In this document: piece by piece, positions 29,554 through 38,106 of the stretch
How positions within the stretch are numbered: the first letter of the stretch is position 1
Layout: each line of letters opens with the position of its first letter
Assembly (NCBI GenBank): GCA_038134525.1
Contig: JAYPVI010000003.1
Location: forward strand, 62,001 to 126,000
DNA: 64,000 bases
Source of the DNA: GCA-002727735 sp038134525
Lineage (GTDB): Bacteria; Bacteroidota; Bacteroidia; Flavobacteriales_D; Parvicellaceae
Direction: 5' to 3'
Notes under the pieces: model-generated
What the model was told of the DNA's origin: nothing
Seen by the model: only the letters and a program-made list of their open reading frames with translations
The model's database searches: none
Translations under genes and position numbers: made by a program

Positions 29554-29860
29554 ATGTTTCTTTAATTTTTTGCATTGCTTCCTTTAAGGTCTTATTATCA
29601 CAAACATAATTAGCTATGTATACAAACGCGATATGTTTGTCTAAATTCCAACTTAAATCACTAGAATATATTGCTTTGAGTTGCCTTTTTAATTTATTTC
29701 TTTCAACCGCTTTAGCGATTTTTTTTTTTGAAATAGAAAATAAAACTTTAGGTTCCTTTTTTGTGGAAACATAAAGCATCAATGGAAAAAAAAGAGTGGT
29801 TTCACCAAATTGAAACAAGTGTTGTATCTCCTTTTTTTTCTTTAGGGTGCTCATTGTCAT
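29540..29860 (-). CDS. rnpA: Ribonuclease P protein component
   Basis: RnpA is the small protein subunit of RNase P, which matures tRNA 5' ends together with RnpB RNA. The family signature KAVERNKLKRQLKAIY (the RNxxKR motif) and the following DKHIAFVYIANYVCDNKT are present, and the ~107-residue length is normal. Several starts are possible: TTG 29866, ATG 29860 and ATG 29854; I chose the first ATG. The usual partner rpmH is not adjacent; instead it sits between hemD and ctpA, an order that I recall from other Bacteroidota. An imperfect palindrome ACCAAAATATTGGT covers the start region. Confidence 0.93.
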   Translation of the reverse strand: MTMSTLKKKKEIQHLFQFGETTLFFPLMLYVSTKKEPKVLFSISKKKIAKAVERNKLKRQLKAIYSSDLSWNLDKHIAFVYIANYVCDNKTLKEAMQKIKETYEKG

Positions 29861-29916
29861 AACCAAAATATTGGTAATGATAAAATTACTGAATTATTTT
29901 AGAGGCTAATCTATTA

Positions 29917-30651
29917 TTATCCTTTGATAAAGTTTTCAATAGCCATGGTCATAGAGGGTATGCCTGGCTGTGGTGCTTTAATGTCTATTCTAAGCCCTGC
30001 TAACTCCGCAGCTTTCGCTGTTGTTGGCCCAAATGCTGCAATTTTAGTGGAGTTTTGTTTAAATTTTGGGAAATTCTTGATTAACGACTGTATACCTGAT
30101 GGGCTATAAAACACAAGAATATCATACTTAACATCAGATAGGTCTGATAGATCACTACATACGGTATTATACAAAACAGCATTTTGAAAATTTATATTGT
30201 TTCTCTCTAACATTTCAGGGATGTTTTTTCGCTGAATATCAGAACAAGGGACAAGATACTTTTCTGTATTATGTTTGTTAATAAGAGGCATTAGGTCCGC
30301 AAATATTTGCTTGCCATGAAAAATTTTTCTTTTTCTATATACAACATAGTTTTGTAAATAGTAAGCAACGGCTTCTGAGACGCAAAAGTATTTCATGTCA
30401 TCTGGAACTATGAATCTGGTCTCCTTAGCTATTCTAAAAAAATGATCTATTGCCATTCTTGATGTAAAAATGACTGCTGTAAAATTAGATAAATTAATTC
30501 GTTGTTGTCTAAAATCGTTTGGGTCAACACCCTCCACATGTATAAATGATCTGAAATCTACCTTTAAATTAAATCTTTCTGCTAAATCACTAAAAGGGTT
30601 TTTATCTGTCTTTGGTTCGGGTTGAGAAACAAGAATTGATTTTATACTCAT
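29917..30651 (-). CDS. hemD: Uroporphyrinogen-III synthase
   Basis: HemD closes and isomerises hydroxymethylbilane to uroporphyrinogen III, the branch point of heme synthesis. The sequence shows the weakly conserved family pattern: ILVSQPEP at the start, NFTAVIFTSRMAIDHFF, then DILVFYSPSGIQSLI and the late IAAFGPTTAKAAELAGL. About 245 residues is normal. A TTG at 30657 would add two residues; ATG 30651 gives MSIKSILVSQPEP and is preferred. It follows the DUF4271 gene by about 25 bases, an adjacency common in Bacteroidota, and precedes rnpA by about 50 bases. HemF is encoded elsewhere in this window. Confidence 0.9.
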   Translation of the reverse strand: MSIKSILVSQPEPKTDKNPFSDLAERFNLKVDFRSFIHVEGVDPNDFRQQRINLSNFTAVIFTSRMAIDHFFRIAKETRFIVPDDMKYFCVSEAVAYYLQNYVVYRKRKIFHGKQIFADLMPLINKHNTEKYLVPCSDIQRKNIPEMLERNNINFQNAVLYNTVCSDLSDLSDVKYDILVFYSPSGIQSLIKNFPKFKQNSTKIAAFGPTTAKAAELAGLRIDIKAPQPGIPSMTMAIENFIKG

Positions 30652-30678
30652 TTGCAATATTTAGTTAACACTTTTTAT

Positions 30679-31317
30679 CTAGATAATCACTAGAAATGAA
30701 GAAATTATACCTAGTGGTAAAATTTCGAGGGTGCAAAGGTAAAAAATAATATGTATATATGAAATGTTTTCTTTTCGCCCTGCTCTAAATAAATAAAAGA
30801 AACGATAAGTAAATAATAACACCAACATGAAAAAAAAGATGTTATTCACATTATTTATCGTGTTATTATCTAGGCGAAATGAGTATAGAACATTAAACAA
30901 AATGGTGGGAATGCAGATCCAACCGATGTAAATTATTGTAATTAAAAAAGAAGTAGTATAAAAACGAAATATTTCAGCTTGTTCTAAAAAAACAGAAGAA
31001 AATTTCAACGCTAAATATTTAATAATGATTAAAAATATAAGAACTCCGTAAATAAAAAAAGACGAGGTTATTGGAAGGAAAAAAAAATGCAACATTATTC
31101 CTTGCATAATTATTGAAGACCATAATAGAATGATAAATTCTTGTTCTCCAGAGTTACTTTCTACATTTTTAAAATGAGACTTGTTGAAAAAGGAAAAAAG
31201 AACTGACCTAATTAAATTAAACCTGCTTTTAATCACATAAATACATAAAATTAGTGCGATCAAAAAAGGGATAAGTAATCCAAAAAACTCAAATAAGTTT
31301 CTTTCAATTAGTTCCAA
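30679..31317 (-). CDS. DUF4271 family integral membrane protein
   Basis: A 212-residue protein with about six hydrophobic helices (for example FGLLIPFLIALILCIYVI and FLITIIYIGWICIPTILF) and little else. The pattern and the position directly before hemD match the Bacteroidota family DUF4271, whose function is not known. The start appears to be TTG (31317), since no ATG occurs before the first helix; this is the weakest part of the call. Linkage to hemD is conserved enough to suggest a role near heme metabolism or envelope biogenesis, but that is only inference. Confidence 0.75.
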   Translation of the reverse strand: MELIERNLFEFFGLLIPFLIALILCIYVIKSRFNLIRSVLFSFFNKSHFKNVESNSGEQEFIILLWSSIIMQGIMLHFFFLPITSSFFIYGVLIFLIIIKYLALKFSSVFLEQAEIFRFYTTSFLITIIYIGWICIPTILFNVLYSFRLDNNTINNVNNIFFFMLVLLFTYRFFYLFRAGRKENISYIHIIFYLCTLEILPLGIISSFLVII

Positions 31318-31373
31318 AAAAATAATTTAATCTATTGGTAGGTTTTAAAAGTAAGCTTTTTAACTAGTTTTTT

Positions 31374-31381
31374 TATTTTTG
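31374..31381 (+). promoter_or_regulatory. Candidate -7 promoter element for the trhO-ileS operon
   Basis: TATTTTTG, followed by C, matches the Bacteroidota TAnnTTTG consensus and ends 18 bases before the trhO ATG. It overlaps an in-frame TTG at 31379, which argues that this TTG is not the translation start. No convincing -33 TTG is seen. Confidence 0.42.
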
Positions 31382-31399
31382 CATTCCTGTAAAATTCTT

Positions 31400-32434
31400 A
31401 TGTCAGAAAAATTTCCATACAATAAATTAAACCGTGAGGCTGGAGAAAAAAAACTGGCTAAAGAATCTTTTAATAGAACTACTCTTTCCTTTTACAAGTA
31501 TGTTATCATTAAAAATCCAAGTGAATTAAGAAATGCCCTATTCTTTAGTTGGGAAAAATTAGGTGTATTAGGAAGAATTTACCTTGCTGAGGAAGGTATT
31601 AATGCTCAAATATCCGTTCCTGAACATCATATTGATGAGTTTAAATTAACTTTAGAATCCTTTCCATACTTTAAAGGAGTTCCTTTTAAGTTTGCTGTAG
31701 AAGAATCTTCTATATCTTTTTATAAATTGACTATAAAAGTAAGAAAGCAAATTGTTGCTGATGGATTAAGCATTGATGATTATGACATCACAAATGTGGG
31801 CAACCACTTAAATGCTAAAGAATGGAATGAAGCCATTAACCTAGGAGCAACGGTTGTAGATATGAGAAATCACTATGAAAGTGAGATAGGGCATTTTAAA
31901 AATGCGATTTTACCGGAAGCCGAAACTTTTAGAGAGGAATTACCAATGGTGGAAGAGATGTTGAAAGGTAAAGAAAATGAAAATATACTGCTATATTGTA
32001 CTGGGGGAATCCGATGTGAAAAAGCATCTGCTTTTTTAAAACATAAAGGTTTCAATTCAGTAAATCAACTTTACGGTGGAATCATCAATTATGTTCATGA
32101 AGTAAAAAAAGAAGGTTTAGAAAATAAATTTATTGGGAAAAACTTTGTTTTTGATGACCGACTAGCTGAACGAATTTCACCTGATATAATTAGTAGCTGT
32201 CATCAATGTGGCACTCCTTTTGATAGCCACACTAACTGTAAAAACCTTCAATGTAATTTACTTTTTATCCAATGTGATCAATGCAAAGAAAAATATAAAA
32301 ACTGTTGCTCTAGTGTCTGTATAGAAATCACCTCCCTACCTCAAGAAGAACAAAAAAAATGGAGAGCTGGAAAAGAGAATAAAAAAATGTTTCATTCACA
32401 TAAAAAAGTTGATTTAAGAAATAAATTGGACTAG
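31400..32434 (+). CDS. trhO: tRNA uridine(34) hydroxylase TrhO (rhodanese-family)
   Basis: TrhO (YceA family) uses molecular oxygen to make 5-hydroxyuridine at position 34 of tRNAs. The N-terminal acylphosphatase-like domain carries LAEEGINAQISVPEHH. The rhodanese domain includes VVDMRNHYESEIGHF and the active-site loop LLYCTGGIRCEKA with its cysteine. A Cys-rich C-terminus (SSCHQCGTPFD, CDQCKEKYKNCCSSVC) likely binds zinc. ATG 31400 gives 344 residues; an in-frame TTG at 31379 overlaps the promoter-like box and is rejected. The stop TAG is immediately followed by the ileS ATG, so the two are co-transcribed. Confidence 0.94.
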   Translation: MSEKFPYNKLNREAGEKKLAKESFNRTTLSFYKYVIIKNPSELRNALFFSWEKLGVLGRIYLAEEGINAQISVPEHHIDEFKLTLESFPYFKGVPFKFAVEESSISFYKLTIKVRKQIVADGLSIDDYDITNVGNHLNAKEWNEAINLGATVVDMRNHYESEIGHFKNAILPEAETFREELPMVEEMLKGKENENILLYCTGGIRCEKASAFLKHKGFNSVNQLYGGIINYVHEVKKEGLENKFIGKNFVFDDRLAERISPDIISSCHQCGTPFDSHTNCKNLQCNLLFIQCDQCKEKYKNCCSSVCIEITSLPQEEQKKWRAGKENKKMFHSHKKVDLRNKLD

Positions 32435-35400
32435 ATGGGAAATTTCACAGAAAGAAAAAATATTGCATTAAATGTAATTGCTAACGAGGTGTTGAAAACA
32501 TGGGAAAAGGAAGATACATTTAAAAAAAGTGTTGAACATAGAAGTGAAAACAACCCTTTTGTTTTTTATGAGGGACCCCCCTCTTCAAATGGGCTTCCTG
32601 GGATTCATCATGTTATGGCAAGAGCGTTGAAAGATGTTTTTTGTCGATATAAGACACTTAAAGGATTTCGAGTTAATAGAAAAGCAGGTTGGGATACCCA
32701 TGGCCTTCCTGTTGAACTAGGAGTAGAGAAAGAAATGGGTATTACCAAAGAAGATATTGGTAGTAAAATTAGTATACAAGACTATAATGCTGCTTGTAAA
32801 AAAGCAGTAATGAAATATACTGACGTTTGGAACGATTTAACAAAGAAAATGGGTTACTGGGTTGATATTAACAATCCCTATGTTACCTATGATAATAAAT
32901 ATATTGAAACCGTTTGGTGGATATTAAATCAGGCATTTGAAAAGGGTTATGTATATAAAGGTTATACCATTCAACCATACTCTCCAAAAGCAGGAACGGG
33001 ACTAAGTTCTCATGAGTTGAATCAACCAGGCTGTTACAAACAAGTAAAAGACACATCTATTACTGCCCAATTTTTATTGAAAAACGGTAACGATACGATT
33101 TTTAACCTTTCACACCCTGTTTTTTTTCTTGCTTGGACAACTACTCCTTGGACCCTTCCCTCAAATACCGCTTTAGCTATTAATAAAAAAGTAAAATACG
33201 TTCTTGTAAAAACCAAAAATCAATACACTTACGAAGACTGTTATGTGATTTTAGCTGAAGAAAGGTTGTCTGCTGTTTTTACTGGCTGCTATGTACAAAA
33301 GGACTTATTTGTAGATGAGGGAAAGCAAATTAGTTATGAAATCATACGACACATAAATGGAAAAGATTTAATTGGTCTTTCTTATGAGCAGCTTATTCCA
33401 TTAGCTCAACCACATCATGATGTAGATAAAGCTTTCAAAATTATTCACGGTGACTTTGTTTCAACTGAGGATGGAACAGGAATTGTTCATATTGCCCCCA
33501 CCTTTGGTGCTGATGATGCAAAAGTAGCTGAGAACGCAGGGGTTCCCGCTATGCTCATTTTAGATGAAAAAAACAACCTTATTCCGCTTGTTAATTTACA
33601 AGGAAGATTTGTTGATAATCTTGGGTATTTAAGTGGTAAATATGTAAAAGATGAATATTATGATGCTGCAGATAAGCCATCACGATCAGTAGATATTGAA
33701 ATAGCTATTTCATTAAAAGAAAAAAGTCGCGCGTTTAAAGTAGAAAAATACGAACATAATTACCCTCACTGCTGGCGAACAGATAAGCCAATATTATATT
33801 ATCCTCTTGACTCCTGGTTCATTAAAGTAACTGCATTTAAAGATAAAATGTATGAGTTAAATCAGAGCATTAACTGGAAACCTACTTCTACTGGTGAAGG
33901 GAGGTTTGGTAATTGGCTTCAAAATGCCAATGATTGGAATTTATCTCGGTCTCGTTTTTGGGGAATTCCTCTTCCTATTTGGAGAAGTGAAGATAAAAAG
34001 GAAATTATCTGTATTGGTTCGGTTGAAGAACTAAAAAAAGAAATAGAAAAATCTGTTGCAGCTGGTTTAATGAGTAAAAACCCATTAGCAAATTTTGTAC
34101 CCAACAACTTCTCAAAAGAAAACTATAACTCTTTTGATCTACACAAGCATTTTGTGGACAAAATTATTCTTTGTGGTGAAAATAATCAACCCATGTATAG
34201 GGAGGCTGATTTAATAGATGTTTGGTTTGATTCTGGGTCCATGCCATATGCGCAATGGCACTACCCATTTGAAAACAAATCTCTTATTGATGAAAACAAA
34301 TCATTTCCTGCTGATTTTATTGCCGAAGGTGTTGACCAAACGAGAGGGTGGTTTTACACCCTACATGCAATTTCAACAATGATCAAAGAAACTGTTGCGT
34401 ATAAAAATGTAATCTCTAATGGTTTGGTTTTAGATAAAAATGGGCAAAAAATGTCAAAGCGATTAGGTAATGCCGTTGACCCATTTGAAACTCTTGACAA
34501 ATATGGTCCCGATCCAACCAGGTGGTATATGATTACTAATTCACAACCTTGGGACAATTTAAAATTTGATTTATCTGGAATTGAAGAGGTTACTAGAAAA
34601 TTTTTTGGTACCCTAATAAATACCTATAATTTCTTCGCACTATATGCTAATTTAGACAATTACACTTCGTTTAATAACACTGATAATATTGTATTTGAAG
34701 AAATAGACCATTGGATTATCTCTAAATTAAACTCGTTAATTAAAAAAGTAAATAACTCTTATGAAAATTACGAGCCCACAAAAGCAGGGCGTCTTATACA
34801 GTCTTTTGTAATAGATGAATTAAGTAATTGGTATGTGCGCCTTTGTAGAAAACGTTTTTGGAAAGGTGAGATGACAGAAGATAAAAAAGCAGCATATTAT
34901 ACCTTACATCTTTGCCTTACAGAGGTGAGTAAACTTATGTCTCCTATTTCCCCTTTTTACAGTGATCTCCTATATAGAGACCTTACTTTTACTGATAACT
35001 CCGTTCATTTATCAGACTTTCCTGTTTACAACGATGATTTAATTCGAGTTAGTTTAGAAGAGAAAATGGATCTTTGCCAACAAATTTCTTCTCTTGTTTT
35101 AAGTGTTCGTAAAAAGGAGAAAATAAAAGTGCGACAACCGTTACAAAAAATTCTTATTCCATCAAAAGGTGAAGCCTTTGAAAAAGCCATAAAAGAAGTA
35201 GAGTCATTAATTTTAAGTGAAGTAAATGTAAAAGCCCTTTTATTCATAAAACAGGATGATCCTATGCTTAAAAAGAAATTGAGACCCAACTTTAAATATT
35301 TAGGACCAAAGTTTGGAAAACAAATGAAGTTTATAACTAATGCAGCCAACAAGGTAACTATTTCAGACATTACTCAATATGAAAATACTGGTTCTATTAT

Positions 35401-35791
35401 TCTAGAAATAGAAGGTGAAAATATTTCGTTTGATCATTATGCATTTGATGTTGTTACAGCTGATGTTCCTGGTTGGAAAATGTCCAGTAATGAAAATGTT
35501 ACCGTTGCTCTTGATATAACCATTTCTAATGAATTGAAAAATGAGGGCATAGCTAGGGACTTGGTAAATAGGATTCAAAATATTAGAAAAGAATCAAAAT
35601 TAGAAGTAACGGACTTTATCAAGATTTCCTTTAACACTAATAATGATATTAAAACCGCTATAAACGACAATTTAAATTATATTTGTTCAGAAACTCTTGC
35701 GAAAGAATTGGTTTTTGAAAAGATTATAGATGAACCTTTTTTTGCTGGAGATAATGAAGAGATACAGCTTTCAATAGAAAAAATCAATTAA
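32435..35791 (+). CDS. ileS: Isoleucyl-tRNA synthetase (long, IleS2-like form)
   Basis: Charges tRNA-Ile with isoleucine in the cytoplasm. At 1118 residues it is longer than the ~940-residue IleS1 of E. coli and fits the IleS2 (eukaryote-like) form. The HIGH-type motif is GIHH (residues 56-59, in NGLPGIHHVMARA) and the second signature is KMSKR (672-676). The GWDTHGLPVE block and the editing domain (LAWTTTPWTLPSN) are intact. IleS2 enzymes are known for reduced sensitivity to mupirocin; here that is inference from class. It begins directly after the trhO stop and is followed 12 bases later by the dksA-like gene. Confidence 0.97.
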   Translation: MGNFTERKNIALNVIANEVLKTWEKEDTFKKSVEHRSENNPFVFYEGPPSSNGLPGIHHVMARALKDVFCRYKTLKGFRVNRKAGWDTHGLPVELGVEKEMGITKEDIGSKISIQDYNAACKKAVMKYTDVWNDLTKKMGYWVDINNPYVTYDNKYIETVWWILNQAFEKGYVYKGYTIQPYSPKAGTGLSSHELNQPGCYKQVKDTSITAQFLLKNGNDTIFNLSHPVFFLAWTTTPWTLPSNTALAINKKVKYVLVKTKNQYTYEDCYVILAEERLSAVFTGCYVQKDLFVDEGKQISYEIIRHINGKDLIGLSYEQLIPLAQPHHDVDKAFKIIHGDFVSTEDGTGIVHIAPTFGADDAKVAENAGVPAMLILDEKNNLIPLVNLQGRFVDNLGYLSGKYVKDEYYDAADKPSRSVDIEIAISLKEKSRAFKVEKYEHNYPHCWRTDKPILYYPLDSWFIKVTAFKDKMYELNQSINWKPTSTGEGRFGNWLQNANDWNLSRSRFWGIPLPIWRSEDKKEIICIGSVEELKKEIEKSVAAGLMSKNPLANFVPNNFSKENYNSFDLHKHFVDKIILCGENNQPMYREADLIDVWFDSGSMPYAQWHYPFENKSLIDENKSFPADFIAEGVDQTRGWFYTLHAISTMIKETVAYKNVISNGLVLDKNGQKMSKRLGNAVDPFETLDKYGPDPTRWYMITNSQPWDNLKFDLSGIEEVTRKFFGTLINTYNFFALYANLDNYTSFNNTDNIVFEEIDHWIISKLNSLIKKVNNSYENYEPTKAGRLIQSFVIDELSNWYVRLCRKRFWKGEMTEDKKAAYYTLHLCLTEVSKLMSPISPFYSDLLYRDLTFTDNSVHLSDFPVYNDDLIRVSLEEKMDLCQQISSLVLSVRKKEKIKVRQPLQKILIPSKGEAFEKAIKEVESLILSEVNVKALLFIKQDDPMLKKKLRPNFKYLGPKFGKQMKFITNAANKVTISDITQYENTGSIILEIEGENISFDHYAFDVVTADVPGWKMSSNENVTVALDITISNELKNEGIARDLVNRIQNIRKESKLEVTDFIKISFNTNNDIKTAINDNLNYICSETLAKELVFEKIIDEPFFAGDNEEIQLSIEKIN

Positions 35792-35803
35792 TTTTCTACG
35801 ATT

Positions 35804-36184
35804 ATGAACAAAGAAAAAAACAGATACAGCGACTCAGAATTAGAAGAATTTAAGTCCATAATTGAAAAAAAGTTAGAAGAAGCCAAAGAAGATCTTATGA
35901 TTTTAAAAGGGTCCTTATCTCATAGTGATGACCACGGGACAGATGATACGGGTAGATCATTCAATATGATGGAGGATGGTGCTGAAACCTTATTGAGAGA
36001 AGAAAATGCACAATTAGCTGCAAGATCAGAAAAGTTTATTAAAAACTTAGAAAACGCACTTATTAGAATCAACAATAAAACATATGGTGTGTGTCGTAAA
36101 TCTGGGAAATTAATTAGCAAGGAAAGGCTAAAGCTTGTTCCACATGCTACCCTGAGTATTGCCGCTAAAAATGCTGAAAGTTAA
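35804..36184 (+). CDS. TraR/DksA family protein with degenerate zinc finger
   Basis: A 126-residue DksA-type protein: an N-terminal coiled-coil hairpin (about residues 10-85) and the C-terminal segment TYGVCRKSGKLISKERL..VPHATLSIAAK. Only one cysteine (C97) is left in place of the four that bind zinc in E. coli DksA, a state I recall as typical of this Bacteroidota clade. DksA proteins bind the RNA polymerase secondary channel and modulate transcription, often with ppGpp. Its exact role here is not shown. It overlaps the lspA start by 14 bases and lies in the trhO-ileS-lspA-phoD operon. Confidence 0.88.
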   Translation: MNKEKNRYSDSELEEFKSIIEKKLEEAKEDLMILKGSLSHSDDHGTDDTGRSFNMMEDGAETLLREENAQLAARSEKFIKNLENALIRINNKTYGVCRKSGKLISKERLKLVPHATLSIAAKNAES

Positions 36185-36851
36185 TCTTTATACACTAAAT
36201 AAATTTATTCCTTTATTACTTATCCTTCTTGTAGTTTCACTAGATCAAATTACAAAGATTTACATAAAAAGTCACTACCAACTTGGCTATGGTAACTTGA
36301 TTGCGGATTGGGGGATTTTGAAAATAGAGTTTGTAGAAAACCCTGGTATGGCGTTTGGTTTCTCTTTTGATAATAATTGGGGGAAATACGTCTTAAGTAT
36401 TTTTCGATTTATTGCTGTATTAGCTATAGGGTGGTATATTTTTAAGCTTGTAAAACACCGAGCAAACTTGTTTTTCATTTGTTTAGTTTCATTAATTTTT
36501 TCAGGGGCCGTTGGTAATATTATTGATAATTTATTTTACGGTCTTGCTTTTGATTCAGGAACCACATGGAATAATGAATTAGGAAGGTGGGTTGGATATC
36601 ACGGAGTTTCGGAACTAAATTTTGAAGGATATGGTTCTTTTTTAAATGGTTGTGTTGTAGATATGTTACATTTATACCTGCCATGGCCTAGTTGGGTTCC
36701 GTTTGATTTTGGTGAAGAAATTTTCCCACCCGTCTTTAATCTTGCTGATGCAGCTATTTCAATTAGTGTATTTTTAATTATCGTCTTTTATAAAAGAATT
36801 GTGCGGAAAAGCGATATTGATCTTAAATGGGGTAATGAAATCGCTGATTAA
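36171..36851 (+). CDS. lspA: Lipoprotein signal peptidase II
   Basis: LspA cleaves the signal peptide of prolipoproteins in the inner membrane. The conserved LDQITK near the N-terminus, VENPGMAFG, GAVGNIIDN and FNLADAAISIS are present; the last two contain the catalytic aspartates. At about 226 residues it is longer than E. coli LspA (164) because of an insertion between the two catalytic motifs (about 36540-36720), which I recall as common in Bacteroidota. ATG 36171 is preferred to the upstream TTG 36159. It overlaps both neighbours, so translation is likely coupled. Confidence 0.95.
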   Translation: MLKVNLYTLNKFIPLLLILLVVSLDQITKIYIKSHYQLGYGNLIADWGILKIEFVENPGMAFGFSFDNNWGKYVLSIFRFIAVLAIGWYIFKLVKHRANLFFICLVSLIFSGAVGNIIDNLFYGLAFDSGTTWNNELGRWVGYHGVSELNFEGYGSFLNGCVVDMLHLYLPWPSWVPFDFGEEIFPPVFNLADAAISISVFLIIVFYKRIVRKSDIDLKWGNEIAD

Positions 36852-38106
36852 CTTTATCTTTTTAATGTGGTTTACAACACCTCTTTTGGGTCAGAAAATC
36901 ATCTCTGGACCAATATTACTTCCTGAAAATGACTCTATAGACACTTTCTGGGTATTATTAAAGAATGGTAACGAAACTCTTTTTTCTTCTTCTTCAAGTT
37001 TATCGATAATTGAAGATACTCTGGTTTCCAGTTTCACCAAACGAAATTCTGCATATCAGTTGAAGGTAACAAAAGACTCCTCCTATTTTTTAAATGTTAA
37101 AAACATAAAAGGAGATATCATATTTAGTAAAGAGATGTATTCAGAGCATATTTATGATGACCGTTTTTTATTTGGGTCTTGTGCTTTTATTCCAAATGGT
37201 CTTTCTTCAATATATAGACCATATAAAATGAATAAAATATATAGATCCATGGCAAAAGAAAAAGTGGGGAAAATGTTTTGGCTTGGTGATAATATATATT
37301 TATGGCCTAAATCTGTTACATCATCCATTAAAAAAATATACCAAGCGTATTTAAGCATTAGAAAAGATCGGTCATTAAATCGTTTTTTATCAAACGGGGT
37401 CGAGCATTTTGCTATTTGGGATGATCATGATTTTGGCCCTAATAATTCCTCCGGATTTTTTGAAAATGCCCATTTAACTACACGATCGTTTAATAATTTT
37501 TGGAATAATTTTACTGTTCGAGATAGTGGTATTTATAAAGTTGTTCACCACGAAAAAATTGATTTCTTTTTAATGGATACTAGAACCTTTTATAAAGTAG
37601 GAAGGGGCTCGTTTTTAGGTGAAAAACAACTCGAGTGGTTGAAATTTAATTTAACCAACTCTAAAGCAAAATTCAAATTTATTTTATTTAGTAATCAAGT
37701 ATTAAATCCTAAAACAAATCACGAAACCATAAATAGGGGTTTATACAAAAAAGAAAAAGACCTTATCCTTGATTTTATATCAAAAGAAAATATTAAAGGT
37801 GTTGTTTTTTTCTCTGGTGATCGCCACTTTGCTGAAATTCATAAGTTAAATTACCCAAACTTATCCTACCCTCTTTATGATTTTACCACATCCCCTCTTT
37901 CAAGTCCTAGACATCATCTTTTTTTTATAGAAGAGAAAAAAAATGTTAAAACCAGGGTTCCTGGTTCGTTTTATTCAAATAAAAATTTCTTAAAGTGTAT
38001 AGTGGAAAACGTTAACAATACTGATATTTTGAAATTTCAGTATAAAAACAAAAACGGAAAAATTGTCTTTCAACAATCACTAAGTGAATATGATTTAGGT
38101 TACTAA
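36835..38106 (+). CDS. PhoD-like metallophosphatase, exported
   Basis: A secreted phosphatase of the alkaline phosphatase D (PhoD) superfamily. ATG 36835 starts a signal peptide (MKSLINFIFLMWFTTPLLGQ); the longer frame from 36799 lies in lspA and has no signal. Metal-binding motifs run in the usual order: FLFGSCAF, FWLGDNIY (about residue 150), WDDHDFGPNNS (about 195) and FFSGDRHFAEIH (about 327). Expected activity is hydrolysis of phosphomonoesters or diesters in the periplasm; the substrate cannot be read from sequence. It overlaps lspA by 17 bases and its end overlaps the convergent leuS stop by four bases. Confidence 0.88.
   Translation: MKSLINFIFLMWFTTPLLGQKIISGPILLPENDSIDTFWVLLKNGNETLFSSSSSLSIIEDTLVSSFTKRNSAYQLKVTKDSSYFLNVKNIKGDIIFSKEMYSEHIYDDRFLFGSCAFIPNGLSSIYRPYKMNKIYRSMAKEKVGKMFWLGDNIYLWPKSVTSSIKKIYQAYLSIRKDRSLNRFLSNGVEHFAIWDDHDFGPNNSSGFFENAHLTTRSFNNFWNNFTVRDSGIYKVVHHEKIDFFLMDTRTFYKVGRGSFLGEKQLEWLKFNLTNSKAKFKFILFSNQVLNPKTNHETINRGLYKKEKDLILDFISKENIKGVVFFSGDRHFAEIHKLNYPNLSYPLYDFTTSPLSSPRHHLFFIEEKKNVKTRVPGSFYSNKNFLKCIVENVNNTDILKFQYKNKNGKIVFQQSLSEYDLGY

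Noticed and set aside
29840..29870. Palindrome ACCAAAATATTGGT at the rnpA start as an operator or terminator
   Set aside because: The stem is only five bases in AT-rich DNA; it is as likely chance as signal.
31379..31399. Upstream TTG start for trhO
   Set aside because: It overlaps the TATTTTTG promoter-like box, and ATG 31400 begins the conserved protein.
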